Position numbers and translations under genes: made by a program. Below, in pieces: positions 17,827-27,306 of a stretch of 64,000 nucleotides of DNA (the first letter of the stretch is position 1; the number at the start of each line of letters is the position of its first letter). Origin of the DNA: JAADJA01 sp963840975 (GTDB lineage Bacteria > Bacteroidota > Bacteroidia > Bacteroidales > JAADJA01); NCBI GenBank assembly GCA_963840975.1, contig CAWJBC010000021.1:496001-560000 (forward strand), in the 5' to 3' direction. Under the pieces are notes generated by a model. The model was not told the origin of the DNA and searched no databases. It saw only the letters and a list, made by a program, of their open reading frames with translations.

Positions 17827-18069
17827 ATGAACACTGCTGAAATTAAACTCGACCTTTTCAGACGGATTGACAACTTGAAAGAAAAGGAACTAAAAATCCT
17901 ATACGGTAAATTGGTTGAATTATTGGAAGATCCCAAATATCAATTGTCCAAAGCTGAAAGCCAGGCTATCGATGAGGCGCTGGAATCTACAGATTATGAA
18001 AATTTCAAAACCACACAGGAAGTAATGAGCGAAGCAAAACAGAAATATCCAAAACTAAAATTCAAATGA
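17827..18069 (+). CDS. Antitoxin of a type II toxin-antitoxin pair
   Basis: The protein has 80 residues and is acidic and helical (IKLDLFRRIDNLKEKELKILYGKLVELLEDPKY). Proteins of this shape precede RelE/ParE toxins in Bacteroidota. The next gene starts inside its stop codon (ATGA overlap, 18066-18069), the normal translational coupling of such pairs. It should bind and neutralise the toxin and repress their shared promoter. Confidence 0.8.
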   Translation: MNTAEIKLDLFRRIDNLKEKELKILYGKLVELLEDPKYQLSKAESQAIDEALESTDYENFKTTQEVMSEAKQKYPKLKFK

Positions 18070-18359
18070 GAAGAATTCTCTGGAATGAATTCGCCCGGCA
18101 AGATTATTACCAAAACATTGATTACTTGCTGAAGGAATGGTCGGAGAAAGAAGCCCAGGCCTTTATTGATAAAGTTTTTGATGTTCTGTTTGTTCTTGAA
18201 AAAGGAAATGTTGAATTTCAAAAAACGAGTAAAAAAGACATCAGGAGATGTGTAATCACGAAACAAATTACCCTATTTTATCGGATTAAAGATCACCACC
18301 TGATTGAATTATTAAGGTTTTGGAGTAACTCAATGGATAACAATAAACTCAATATTTGA
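18066..18359 (+). CDS. RelE/ParE-superfamily toxin
   Basis: The 97-residue basic protein has the ParE/RelE fold pattern: an N-terminal strand (RRILWNEFARQDYYQNIDYL), helices, then the C-terminal strands with the positively charged stretch KKDIRRCVITKQITLFYRI and ELLRFWSN. ParE-type members poison gyrase and RelE-type members cleave ribosome-bound mRNA; the sequence alone does not decide. It overlaps the antitoxin stop by four bases. Confidence 0.85.
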   Translation: MRRILWNEFARQDYYQNIDYLLKEWSEKEAQAFIDKVFDVLFVLEKGNVEFQKTSKKDIRRCVITKQITLFYRIKDHHLIELLRFWSNSMDNNKLNI

Positions 18360-18552
18360 TTTTCTCCTGAGCAGCCTCAGGCATGCAAGCATCGCCCCGT
18401 GCGCAAGCATCCGCCGTACTGGATCTATAGCCTTTTCTCCGTGCTCCTCTATGCCCTCCGTATCTCCGTGGTTTCTCCCTCCCCAAAAATCCAGTAAATA
18501 TCCATTTACAAGATGCCTGTTGTCCACTGCCGCTTACCATTACCAACCTCCA

Positions 18553-18648
18553 TTTGCCGACTACCGCCTGCCATTTGCCGACTGCCGACTGCCCATTGCC
18601 GACTGCCGACTGCCCACTGCCGACTGCCAACTCCCCATTGCCGACTGT
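18553..18648. repeat. 7-bp tandem repeat array (TGCCGAC)
   Basis: The array is built from TGCCGAC units with variants TGCCCAT, TGCCCAC and TGCCAAC. The complementary word GTCGGCA recurs in the repeat patch at 54.4-54.5 kb. Reading frames through this stretch are repeat artefacts. Confidence 0.85.
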
Positions 18649-18680
18649 CCTCATTGCATGTTTAAAAATCTGGTATACAC

Positions 18681-18890
18681 AGGTGACAATATGCTTTGCA
18701 CGGGTGTCAGATTGGTTTGAAGGGGTGTCAACTGTCATTGAGTCACAGTCAATGCCCTTTGCACGGGTTCCAACTGTCAATGATTCACTGAAAATAGTCT
18801 TTGAAAGGGTGTCAACTGACAATGATTCACTGTCAATGTGCTATGAAAGCATTCCAACTGTCATTGCGTCAGGTGCAACGATATTTGCTA
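18681..18890. repeat. 42-bp minisatellite
   Basis: Four units of exactly 42 bp start at 18723, 18765, 18807 and 18849 (opening GGGTGTCAAC or close variants). They are preceded by an exact half unit of 21 bp (18702-18722) and a partial unit. Inside each unit lies a small palindrome, clearest in unit 3: TGACAATGATTCACTGTCA. The 42-bp period equals that of the array at 31.7 kb, although the sequences are unrelated. Confidence 0.9.
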
Positions 18891-19093
18891 CAATTACATC
18901 TTGTTCCGTGCCAGTATCAATACTCTTTTCATTGTATACAGCATGATTTGAACAGAAAACCCTGCTTTCCGGATCAATTAAAAGGGATTTCTTATCATTA
19001 AAAATCTTCCATGAAGCGGTTTTAATGAAGTCTGAAAAATAGAAAAAATGGTGAAAGAAATAATAACCTTTTAAATAATAAAAATCAAACAGT

Positions 19094-20173
19094 TCATCTG
19101 ATAATCACATCCATCGCCCCATACCCAAACTGCTGCATCGATGCATCGCGGTACTCCACATTCGGGTAATCTTTCAGGATTTGCTTGATGGATGTCTTTA
19201 AAACTCCGGTTCCAACTCCATGAATGAAGGTGACTTTAGTAAGCCGATTGGTTATCGCATTTTCGAGGCAGCGGATAAAATAATTGATCTGGATTCTTAT
19301 GATTTCAGTATTATCAAGTGAGCGGTAATCTTTAACTAGCTCGCCTATGTGGAGGTCAACCACCGCTTCATGCGGACTGGTTTTGTGTTTATCAATGATG
19401 TGTTCAGGTTCTATCTCTTTCGAAACGCTTAGTATCTGCTCCTCTGCCTTGTCCTTTTGCTGAAACTCACTCTGCGCCATGGAAGTCATTGAACTGAGGG
19501 GCAGAAGTGAGATTAAAATGGATTTGCCTTCGATGATGGCAGAATCTTTATAGCTTCCTTCCTGGTAAAACCTTGAGGGTCTTATTCTGAAAGAAGAATT
19601 ACCCGGGTTCATAACTTTATTGTCCCTGTCCTTATGAAATAATATTTGCAGAATTCCTTTTTCCCACGACCCTATCTTTTCACGCTCTGCTGTCTCCAGG
19701 AGGTGCATAGATTCCTGAGTTACCGAACCATAGTCGAACCCGTTATAACCGCCGCCTTCTTTTTCGATGAAAAGACTATAAAGCAGATCGTATGAAGTAT
19801 GGTTGACAAGATAGATATCAATAAGACCTGTAATGAGCCATTTCTGATCGTGAGGAATAAAAGCAAAATAGACACCTTCGGGAATGAAGCCTTTTGCAGG
19901 ATTATTCTTTAAGGCGACAGAAAAACCCTGGTCATAATCTGGTACAGATTCGTTGTTTTTATCAACAACTATATTGAAATCTTCGCGAAACATGTGCTTG
20001 GGTGAATCTGCCGGAGCTTCCAATTCGATCCTGAGGATTTCACTTATCATCACCGGGATTTCAAACCCGTCCTCAATCGCAATGCTGACCATTCCGGGAC
20101 TGATGATCCGGCTGACCACTCCGCCGCCATTCTCATTCAAAAATTTAACCTTATCACCAACTTTGAATTTCAT
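19094..20173 (-). CDS. DUF2027/Smr-domain protein
   Basis: This 359-residue protein starts with a small beta-barrel, KOW/SH3-like segment (KFKVGDKVKFLNENGGGVV, residues 2-20), has a central beta-rich DUF2027 domain, and ends in an Smr domain (about 270-359) with VDLHIGEL and the HGxGxG signature as IHGVGTGVLK. Smr domains of MutS2 relatives have nuclease activity, recently linked to ribosome rescue; for this architecture the role is not proven. I chose the internal Met at 20173 because KFKVGDKV is the conserved family start. The upstream residues of the longer frame are not family-like. Confidence 0.85.
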   Translation of the reverse strand: MKFKVGDKVKFLNENGGGVVSRIISPGMVSIAIEDGFEIPVMISEILRIELEAPADSPKHMFREDFNIVVDKNNESVPDYDQGFSVALKNNPAKGFIPEGVYFAFIPHDQKWLITGLIDIYLVNHTSYDLLYSLFIEKEGGGYNGFDYGSVTQESMHLLETAEREKIGSWEKGILQILFHKDRDNKVMNPGNSSFRIRPSRFYQEGSYKDSAIIEGKSILISLLPLSSMTSMAQSEFQQKDKAEEQILSVSKEIEPEHIIDKHKTSPHEAVVDLHIGELVKDYRSLDNTEIIRIQINYFIRCLENAITNRLTKVTFIHGVGTGVLKTSIKQILKDYPNVEYRDASMQQFGYGAMDVIIR

Positions 20174-20288
20174 TGTATTAGTTTTCTGCAAAGGTAGGAA
20201 TTCGTGCGGGTTGGTCACAAATTGTTATCCTGTTATTTTTTATTGAAGCCTTCAGCTTATCTATTATCCCGAAAATGGGATTTTTTTC

Positions 20289-20296
20289 TACTTTTG
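20289..20296 (+). promoter_or_regulatory. -7 element
   Basis: TACTTTTG fits TAnnTTTG and lies 39 bp before the ATG at 20335. Confidence 0.45.
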
Positions 20297-20334
20297 CAGC
20301 AGCTTAGATTTTATTGTTTGATACAAAAGTAATA

Positions 20335-21060
20335 ATGGAAACGATGAAAGAAAAACTGATCATAGAAACCTGCGGTACCATTTTGAAGAAAGAGACCATT
20401 GCTCCCATCGAAAGCGATTTTTCGGGCAATGCAATGGTACTCGAAAGCATGTTTCCTTTCCCGGGGTATTACCACAAAGTTATTCCGGATAAAGAAGACC
20501 TTCATCCAGGCAGCATTTTTCTGGTGCTTAAATCCGGAATTAATGACGAAAAGCTGATGCGTGCCAATCATGAAATAAAGAAGATCATAAAAAAGAGGTT
20601 CGATGCTGCACCTGCACATATCAACCTCTACAATGAAATGAAACCCTGTATTCGGGTTAAATTTCTGCCAAGCTATAAAGATCTTCCCGAACTCGTCGAA
20701 ATGTACAGAGAAGAAGGAATACAGTTTGTAAAATACAAAAATATAAAACCCTATTCAGGGCTGATCAGTGTGAAGAAGTTTTTTATCATTGATTCCATCG
20801 AACCGGGTATTTATATAGATTCAGAAGAAAAGGAAATGGGTTATATTCAAATTCCCGGATACCTCAAATGGAGCAACTTCGAGAAAATCACTCTTGATAT
20901 GAAACGAAACATGGAGGAAAATAAGTTTGATGCTGCCATTGGTACCATTCATCGTAAGAATTGCCTGATTGATATAGTCAGGATTTATGACATGGAAATT
21001 TCAGCCGAAAAACTACAATCCATCAGGAATAAATACCTTGAAGCCATTAAGAAGTTATAG
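20335..21060 (+). CDS. Conserved hypothetical protein
   Basis: This cytoplasmic protein of about 241 residues is charged and has no signal or membrane segment. Mixed alpha/beta character is evident (CIRVKFLPSYKDLPELVEMYREEGI, FFIIDSIEPGIYIDSEEKEMGYIQIPG). I do not recognise the family; such proteins are found in Bacteroidota without assigned function. ATG at 20335 or 20344 is more likely than 20314, since a -7 box lies just upstream. It is divergent from the Smr gene. Confidence 0.6.
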   Translation: METMKEKLIIETCGTILKKETIAPIESDFSGNAMVLESMFPFPGYYHKVIPDKEDLHPGSIFLVLKSGINDEKLMRANHEIKKIIKKRFDAAPAHINLYNEMKPCIRVKFLPSYKDLPELVEMYREEGIQFVKYKNIKPYSGLISVKKFFIIDSIEPGIYIDSEEKEMGYIQIPGYLKWSNFEKITLDMKRNMEENKFDAAIGTIHRKNCLIDIVRIYDMEISAEKLQSIRNKYLEAIKKL

Positions 21061-21207
21061 GGAGGAAGTAAATTGTTCTGAGTTCTGTCACCCCGGAGGT
21101 GAGATGGGTTCAGCATTCAGGGTAAAGGAGTTCGGGAGTTGTTGATCATTTGATATGTATTCAGGGGAATTTCCACTTGCAAAAAAATAAAAATGACGAA
21201 GTAAATT

Positions 21208-22476
21208 ATGTTAAAAAGTCTTGTTTACGAAATTGATCTTTGGCTCAGGCAGCAGGGAATGTCGGAGCATCTTTCCAATACCATTGCAGCTTTTTTGTTG
21301 TTTTTCGGATTCATTATAATTAGCGGATTTACTTACTTCATTGCCCGCAGAATTTTCCTGTCAATTATCCACAGGGCATCGAGTAAGTCAGAAACCAAAT
21401 GGGACGATGTATTGGTTGAAAAAAAGTTTTTCCGGTATTTAGCCAACCTGATCCCAGCTTATATTGTTTATATCATTACACCTCTCGTTTTTGAGGATTT
21501 TCCAAAAACTTCCGGCACAGTTCAAAATATTTTGTTGGTGTGCATGACTATTTTTGTCATCATGGCTGTCAATGCCTTTCTGAATGGCGTGGCTGTTATT
21601 TATCAGGATTTTTCGGTAGCAAAAACCAAACCCATCAAAGGATATGTTCAAATTGCTAAAATTTTTGTTTTTTTCATTGGCGCAATTGTCATTCTTGCCA
21701 ATTTATTCGGTAAAAACCCATTGGGATTGCTGGGAGGATTGGGCGCTTTCAGCGCTGTACTGATGTTAGTGTTTAAAGATCCGATATTGGGCTTTGTCGC
21801 CGGAATTCAACTTTCGGTGAACAAAATGCTGATGCCGGGCGACTGGATTACCATGCCAAAATTCGATACTGACGGAACCGTGATTGACATCGCGCTCACC
21901 ACAGTTAAAGTTCAGAACTGGGATAAATCCATATCCACTATCCCTACTTATTCACTCATTACCGACTCATTCAAGAACTGGAAAGGCATGGAAGAATCAG
22001 AAGGCAGGAGGATAAAACGTTCGGTGAACGTTGACATTAAAAGCATAAAATTCTGTACCCCGCAAATGCTCGAAAAATTCAGCAAAATTGAATACCTGAC
22101 TGATTATGTTCTTCGTACCCAAAAGGAACTTGAAGCATACAATTCCTCCAGGAAAGTGGATGATTCTATCATGGTGAACGGTCGCAGGCAAACAAACATC
22201 GGTGTCTTCAGGGCATATCTTTTGGGTTACCTCCAAAACCATCCCGACATCAACGATGATATGACTTTTATGGTTAGGCAATTGCAACCAACCGAAAAAG
22301 GATTACCCATCGAAATATATGTTTTCAGCAAGCAAAAAGAATGGGTCAAATACGAAGCGCTTCAATCGGATATTTTTGATCATGTGCTGGCAGTGATCTC
22401 CGAATTTGATCTCAGAATCTATCAAAACCGAACAGGGGACGATATTGTAAACGTTGTTACGGATTTGGGAAACTGA
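21208..22476 (+). CDS. Mechanosensitive channel, YbdG/MscM-like
   Basis: The 422-residue protein has about five membrane segments in the first 180 residues, then the MscS pore helix and beta domain (GGLGAFSAVLMLVFKDPILGF, LSVNKMLMPGDWI, TTVKVQNWDKSISTIPTYSLITDSFKNW). The QNWDKS/IPTY..I..SF.NW signature and length point to the YbdG branch of the MscS family. It should open under membrane tension and release osmolytes. A second MscS-type gene follows at 23111 on the other strand. Confidence 0.92.
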   Translation: MLKSLVYEIDLWLRQQGMSEHLSNTIAAFLLFFGFIIISGFTYFIARRIFLSIIHRASSKSETKWDDVLVEKKFFRYLANLIPAYIVYIITPLVFEDFPKTSGTVQNILLVCMTIFVIMAVNAFLNGVAVIYQDFSVAKTKPIKGYVQIAKIFVFFIGAIVILANLFGKNPLGLLGGLGAFSAVLMLVFKDPILGFVAGIQLSVNKMLMPGDWITMPKFDTDGTVIDIALTTVKVQNWDKSISTIPTYSLITDSFKNWKGMEESEGRRIKRSVNVDIKSIKFCTPQMLEKFSKIEYLTDYVLRTQKELEAYNSSRKVDDSIMVNGRRQTNIGVFRAYLLGYLQNHPDINDDMTFMVRQLQPTEKGLPIEIYVFSKQKEWVKYEALQSDIFDHVLAVISEFDLRIYQNRTGDDIVNVVTDLGN

Positions 22477-22479
22477 GTT

Positions 22480-22995
22480 CTAAACATGCGTGAGATTTGA
22501 TTTATGTCTTGGATTGTGAGAAGGTGGATTTTTCGTTTGCGCAGAAGAAAATTGCTTTCGTTTTCTAATTCCCCAAACAGCCGTTGAAGGAATGACCAAT
22601 AGTGCCGTTGGTATAGTTGACTCAATCGGTTTAGGCGTTCCCTTCATACTGTGAACCCCAAATGTTAATCCAATTGCAACAGCCGACGGAATTACAATTG
22701 CCGCAGCCAAAGCAACACTTCGCTTTCTTATTTTGGTGGCGAGGTATTCGCAGCCGCGCATGATGATGCCACCGAAAAGCAGGGTATAGGTTGCCTGTTT
22801 TACTGCTGCTGTTGTTGCGCCCTGCCATTGGTGAGTGCCAAAATAATTCACACCAAATACTATTCCACCCATCACTATTGCACCGATTGCTCCCATTTTG
22901 AAATCAATATACCGATTGAAAAAAGTGATAAATCCTCTCAAAGAAGTTATTTCTGCTTTCTCTTCTTTCGGCGATAATTTCTTCTGCTGGAGCAT
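22480..22995 (-). CDS. Small multi-span membrane protein of unknown function
   Basis: The 171-residue protein has about four hydrophobic segments (MGAIGAIVMGGIVFGVNYF, TYTLLFGGIIMRGC, VALAAAIVIPSAVAIGLTF, ALLVIPSTAVWG) and a basic tail. No family is recognised. It lies between two MscS-type channel genes and is convergent with the first (stop codons 3 bp apart). Confidence 0.65.
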   Translation of the reverse strand: MLQQKKLSPKEEKAEITSLRGFITFFNRYIDFKMGAIGAIVMGGIVFGVNYFGTHQWQGATTAAVKQATYTLLFGGIIMRGCEYLATKIRKRSVALAAAIVIPSAVAIGLTFGVHSMKGTPKPIESTIPTALLVIPSTAVWGIRKRKQFSSAQTKNPPSHNPRHKSNLTHV

Positions 22996-23110
22996 AAAAA
23001 GAATTGAACCTGTGTTAAATATAAGTTGTTGAAACAGTCATTCGAATTGAGGCAAAAATAGACACTTATAAAATCAGATTTTAATTAGAATGAAAAAAGC
23101 TTAAACCAAT

Positions 23111-23929
23111 TTATTTTTCATTATAAATATGAATATCCCTTTGTGGAAAAGGAATAGAGATGCTATTATCATCGAATGCTTTTTTAACTTTTTCAATCAT
23201 GTCAAAATGAATATCCCAATAATCAGACGAAAGCGCCCATACCCTCACGGCAAATTTAACAGAACTATCAGCCAGTTCAGAAACAGCGATAAATGGAGCA
23301 GGTTCAGGTAAGATTCGGTTATCGTTCCCAATTAATCCTTCAATAATTTTCCTGGCTTTATCAATGTCATCACCATATCCAATTCCAAAAGAAAAATCAA
23401 CACGACGCTTTTCTTCTGTCGAATAATTGGTCAATGCACTATTGGATAATCCACCGTTAGGAATGACAACAGTTTTATTATCAGGTGTTGTGAGTATGGT
23501 ATTAAAAATCTGAATTTCTTTGACGGTTCCTGAATATCCTTGTGCATCAATAAAATCGCCAACCTTGTAAGGCTTAAACAATACAATAATAATTCCACCT
23601 GCAAAATTTTGAAGCGTTCCTGACAGTGCCATACCCACTGCCAAACCAGCCGCTGCAAGAATAGCTACAAATGAGGTCATCTCAACGCCAAGCATACTGA
23701 TGACGCTGATGATAAGCATGATTTTCAGTAGAATTGACAACAAGGAAAGCAAAAACTGCCTGAGTGTAGCGTCAACGTCTTTTTTTTCTAATGAATGTCC
23801 AATCCCTTTAATTAGCTTTTTTAAAATCCATAAGCCGATTACGAGTGTAACCAGCGCTAACAATAATTTCAAACCATAAACTATTGCAAGTTCATAAAGG
23901 TTGGCCATGATTTTTTCTAAATTTTCCAT
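23111..23929 (-). CDS. mscS: Small-conductance mechanosensitive channel (MscS)
   Basis: The 272-residue protein is close to the canonical MscS length. It has three membrane helices, the glycine/alanine-rich pore helix (FVAILAAAGLAVGMALSGTLQNFAGG, about 88-113), and the beta domain (GDFIDAQGYSGTVKEIQIFNTILTTPDNKTVVIPNG). The C-terminus ends FPQRDIHIY as in the family. It is a tension-gated osmotic safety valve of the inner membrane. Confidence 0.95.
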   Translation of the reverse strand: MENLEKIMANLYELAIVYGLKLLLALVTLVIGLWILKKLIKGIGHSLEKKDVDATLRQFLLSLLSILLKIMLIISVISMLGVEMTSFVAILAAAGLAVGMALSGTLQNFAGGIIIVLFKPYKVGDFIDAQGYSGTVKEIQIFNTILTTPDNKTVVIPNGGLSNSALTNYSTEEKRRVDFSFGIGYGDDIDKARKIIEGLIGNDNRILPEPAPFIAVSELADSSVKFAVRVWALSSDYWDIHFDMIEKVKKAFDDNSISIPFPQRDIHIYNEK

Positions 23930-23990
23930 TGATTAATTTTTGTGATGAATTTGATGTTTTTTTAGATTATTCTGATAATAATACGATTAT

Positions 23991-25520
23991 TTATTTTGCA
24001 ACTGCTCTTTTTAACTCAAAAATATCTTTGCGCCTGTCTTTCAGGTTCCTTACGCTACCAAACTGGTGAAGCTCCCTGAGTAAGTCAATATCCAAATCAG
24101 CTATCAGTATCATTTCGGTATTAGGCGTGGCTTCAGCTTTAATACCATTGGCAGGAAAAGCAAAATCGCAGGGAGTGAATACCATTGACTGGGCATATTG
24201 AATATCCATATTGTGAACTTTGGGTAAATTTCCAACACTACCTGCAATAGCGACATAGCATTCATTTTCAATAGCCCTTGCCTGGGCACAATTCCGAACC
24301 CTGGAATATCCATTTTGGGTATCGGTCAAAAACGGGACAAACAGAATGTCCATTCCTTCATCGGCAAGTAATCGGCTCAACTCAGGGAATTCAACATCAT
24401 AGCAGATCAGGATTCCGATCTTGCCGCAATCCGTGTCAAAGACCTTTAATTGTTTACCCTTGTCCATACCCCAAACTTTTACTTCATCAGGGGTTACATG
24501 AAGTTTTTCATATCTTTCAACAGCTCCATCTCTCTTGCATAAATAACCAGCATTAAATAACCTTCCATCTTGTATCTCGGGCAAGCTTCCGGAAATAATA
24601 TTGATATTGTACGAAATGGCTAATTCCGAAAACTTTTGAATAACTTGTGAAGTGTGTTGTGCCAACTTCCTGATGGCTTCGGGTTCGGTCAAATGATTAT
24701 CCTCAGCCATAAGTGGTGCATCAAAGAATTCGGGGAACAATGCAAAATCGCAGCGGTAGCCTGAAACAGCGTCAACAAAAAATTCGGCTTGTTGTAATAA
24801 TTCCTCCAGGTTCTTATAGGGTCGCATTTGCCACTGTATCAATCCTACCCGAACCAGTTTTTTTGTAATGAGGGCTTTTTTGCCTGGCTTTTCGTAATAA
24901 ATGTTATCCCATTCCAGCAAAACTGCATACTCATTCGAAGCCTCATCCCCTTCGAGGTAGTTTTTGAGGATTTTTGCAGGATGAAAATCGTTGGAAACCT
25001 GAAAATTCAATACAGGGTCATGTATTTCTTTTCTCCTTACCTTTTCGATATATTCCTTTGGTGAAAGTTTATCGGAGTAATTATGATAATTGGGTATTCG
25101 CCCCCCAAAAGCAACACCTCTCAGGTTCATTCGTTCACACAATTCTTTTCTGTAGTCGTAAAGTCGCCTGCCAAGCCGCAAACCACGAAATTCAGGTTTA
25201 ATAAAAATATCAACTCCATAAAGTACGTCGCCGTCCAATGTGTGTGTATTAAAAGAATAATTGCCGGTAATTTCCTTGTAGGTATGCCTGTTATCGAACT
25301 TATAATAATCAACAATTATGGATAATGCACAACCTGCAATTTGATTGTTGACCTTGATAACCACCTGCCCTTCAGGAAAGCGGTCAATCAACGATTTAAT
25401 GTGGTGCTCTTTCCAGTATGTATTCGGCATACTTTTGTACGACTCAATCATGGCTTGCTTTAGTTCCTGATAATCATCAAGGCTTAAAAAAGTCAGATCA
25501 ATATTTTCAATTTCAATCAT
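23991..25520 (-). CDS. GNAT acetyltransferase-nitrilase fusion
   Basis: The 509-residue protein has an N-terminal GNAT domain (acetyl-CoA loop RGLRLGRRLY, 112-121) and a C-terminal carbon-nitrogen hydrolase domain from about 223. The hydrolase has the complete catalytic set: Glu264 in FPEFFD, Lys339 in YEKLHVTP and Cys373 in LICYDVEFPE. It should hydrolyse an amide or nitrile and acetylate an amine, possibly successive steps on one substrate; the substrate is not known from sequence. This fusion is widespread. It lies 61 bp upstream of mscS on the same strand. Confidence 0.92.
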   Translation of the reverse strand: MIEIENIDLTFLSLDDYQELKQAMIESYKSMPNTYWKEHHIKSLIDRFPEGQVVIKVNNQIAGCALSIIVDYYKFDNRHTYKEITGNYSFNTHTLDGDVLYGVDIFIKPEFRGLRLGRRLYDYRKELCERMNLRGVAFGGRIPNYHNYSDKLSPKEYIEKVRRKEIHDPVLNFQVSNDFHPAKILKNYLEGDEASNEYAVLLEWDNIYYEKPGKKALITKKLVRVGLIQWQMRPYKNLEELLQQAEFFVDAVSGYRCDFALFPEFFDAPLMAEDNHLTEPEAIRKLAQHTSQVIQKFSELAISYNINIISGSLPEIQDGRLFNAGYLCKRDGAVERYEKLHVTPDEVKVWGMDKGKQLKVFDTDCGKIGILICYDVEFPELSRLLADEGMDILFVPFLTDTQNGYSRVRNCAQARAIENECYVAIAGSVGNLPKVHNMDIQYAQSMVFTPCDFAFPANGIKAEATPNTEMILIADLDIDLLRELHQFGSVRNLKDRRKDIFELKRAVAK

Positions 25521-25746
25521 AGTTTCGATTAATAGTGATTTGTTTAGATAAACGTATTTTTTTTAACGAATGTTCAAAAGTTTTATTCCTCAAAAGATAC
25601 TTGTTGGCAAAGGTCGGCTAATTCAAACGGGAAAATTGAAACAAATAATTTCACGTTTAGCCAGGGTTCAAAGGTAATGAAAATGGAAATTGAAATTTGA
25701 ACCAATTTATGATTTATGTGGAGGAAGGCGGGTTGTTGTGCCGTTA

Positions 25747-26334
25747 TTACAACTGCTTTAGAGTTCCAAATAAGTTTTGGAATTTAATGCTTAGAACTAT
25801 AAACCAAAGTGACCATCCAATGTGAAACAACCGTTGTTTTAGTCCCGCATAGCTACTAAAAATTTCAGGAATGAATGCTAAAAATCCCAACGACATAATT
25901 ATGAAACATAGTAATGAGAATTGTCTAATTGTTGAAATTTCTTCTTTTTTCCACAAAAACATGCTCAGTAAAGGAGATAAAAAAAGAAGGATAGAAGGCA
26001 ATCCCAAAATCCCATGCAGTCGCAAAGGCAATGGAAATATAGCCGCCCCTGCTATTGAAAAAGAATAAGTAAAAAGTATGAATACCGGAATTTTATTTAA
26101 ACCTGCATACCTGCAAACGCTAAGTAGCCCGATTATGAAAAAAATGCTCAATACAGCGGATAAGATTAACCCTGACTTAAATATGTACTGCGATTTGGTA
26201 CCAACAGCTCCCAATTCACTGACAAGATTTGACAAGTGATTATAATCACCTGTTATCATCCCGCAAATAATAACTGTCACCCAAAAAATTATCGGAATGA
26301 TTGTTCCAAAATAGAGGAATAGCTTTATTTTCAT
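25747..26334 (-). CDS. DUF998 family membrane protein
   Basis: The protein has about 195 residues and six hydrophobic segments. Residues such as YNHLSNLVSELGAVGTKSQ after the first helix and FPLPLRLHGILGLPSILL are typical of DUF998. The function is unknown. I prefer the ATG at 26334 to the GTG at 26358 because the signal-like MKIKLFLYFGTIIPIIFW starts there. Confidence 0.75.
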   Translation of the reverse strand: MKIKLFLYFGTIIPIIFWVTVIICGMITGDYNHLSNLVSELGAVGTKSQYIFKSGLILSAVLSIFFIIGLLSVCRYAGLNKIPVFILFTYSFSIAGAAIFPLPLRLHGILGLPSILLFLSPLLSMFLWKKEEISTIRQFSLLCFIIMSLGFLAFIPEIFSSYAGLKQRLFHIGWSLWFIVLSIKFQNLFGTLKQL

Positions 26335-26486
26335 GTTTGCAATTATTCTGAGTTTCACCTGTTAAAGATAATTTATCGTTGTAAAATATCTTCTGCTGTT
26401 CTCACAAAAAGGAAGGTTCAAAGTTAAGAGAAAATGAAGAATACTCAACATAAAAAATCCTGGAAGTTTCTTTGAAACAATATTTA

Positions 26487-26494
26487 TATCTTTG
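26487..26494 (+). promoter_or_regulatory. -7 element of the DUF1684 gene
   Basis: TATCTTTG fits TAnnTTTG and lies 16 bp before the ATG at 26511. It rules out the longer reading frame beginning with TTG at 26472. Confidence 0.55.
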
Positions 26495-26510
26495 CTTTAA
26501 CAATTCAATT

Positions 26511-27155
26511 ATGATGTTATATTTTAGAAAATACTTTTTGATTTCTGTATTTTTCTCGTTGGTCTTATCTATTGGTTACAGTCAAACAGGTAATGACAGC
26601 GCTGTTGATCAATACGCAAATGATCTCAATAAATTCAGGACCGGCAGAAACATTAAGATGCTTTATGGTGATGGCACTCCCTTGCTCCCTGAACAACAAA
26701 AGGACTTTAAAGGACTCAATTATTTCGCACCTGATCCTGAATACCTGGTAGAAGCTATTTTAGTCAAATCCGGCAAGCAGGAGGATATTCTCATGAAAAC
26801 CTCTGGCGACCGAACCCCTGTGTATTTAAGGTATGGAGTGATAAATTTTATGCTTAAAGGAAAAACATATACGCTGGCTGTTTTCCAAAATAAAAAAATG
26901 CTCGAATTTTCGAATGATACCAATACCCTTTTTATCCCTTTCCGGGATGAAACCAGCGGTAATGAGAGCTATGGAGGAGGGCGTTACATTGACTGCGAAA
27001 TACCTGTTACCGGCGACAGAATTGAACTTGATTTCAATAAAGCATACAATCCTTATTGCGCCTATAATACAAGGTTTTCGTGTGTGATACCTCCCGAAGA
27101 GAACAGGTTGAAGATAAGGATTGAGGCTGGGGAAAAGATTTTTGAAGAGCATTGA
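26511..27155 (+). CDS. DUF1684 exported protein
   Basis: The protein has about 214 residues with a signal peptide (MMLYFRKYFLISVFFSLVLS, cleavage near GYSQ). The mature part matches DUF1684: YGVINFMLKGKTYTLAVFQ, then FIPFRDETSGNESYGGGRYIDCE and DFNKAYNPYCAYN..FSCVIPPEENRL. The conserved R, D, N, P and C residues suggest a small-molecule or cofactor site. Its role is not established. It appears to be a single-gene unit. Confidence 0.88.
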   Translation: MMLYFRKYFLISVFFSLVLSIGYSQTGNDSAVDQYANDLNKFRTGRNIKMLYGDGTPLLPEQQKDFKGLNYFAPDPEYLVEAILVKSGKQEDILMKTSGDRTPVYLRYGVINFMLKGKTYTLAVFQNKKMLEFSNDTNTLFIPFRDETSGNESYGGGRYIDCEIPVTGDRIELDFNKAYNPYCAYNTRFSCVIPPEENRLKIRIEAGEKIFEEH

Positions 27156-27306
27156 GCCAGGATTCTATGCGGGAGACCCCTGCTCACCAAATATAATTTA
27201 CTGAAAATAAAACCCATCGCGGTTATTGCAGGTATAATATTTTAATTTTGCATAAACTTTTACCCAAGTGGTGTTTATAGTAAAATCAAAATAAAGGCAA
27301 TAGATT

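Noticed and set aside
18681..18890. CRISPR array or repeat protein at 18.7 kb
   Set aside because: The units are 42 bp throughout with no spacers. The open frame (14-codon repeats) has no start context and merges into the 7-bp array, so it is a by-product of a period divisible by three.
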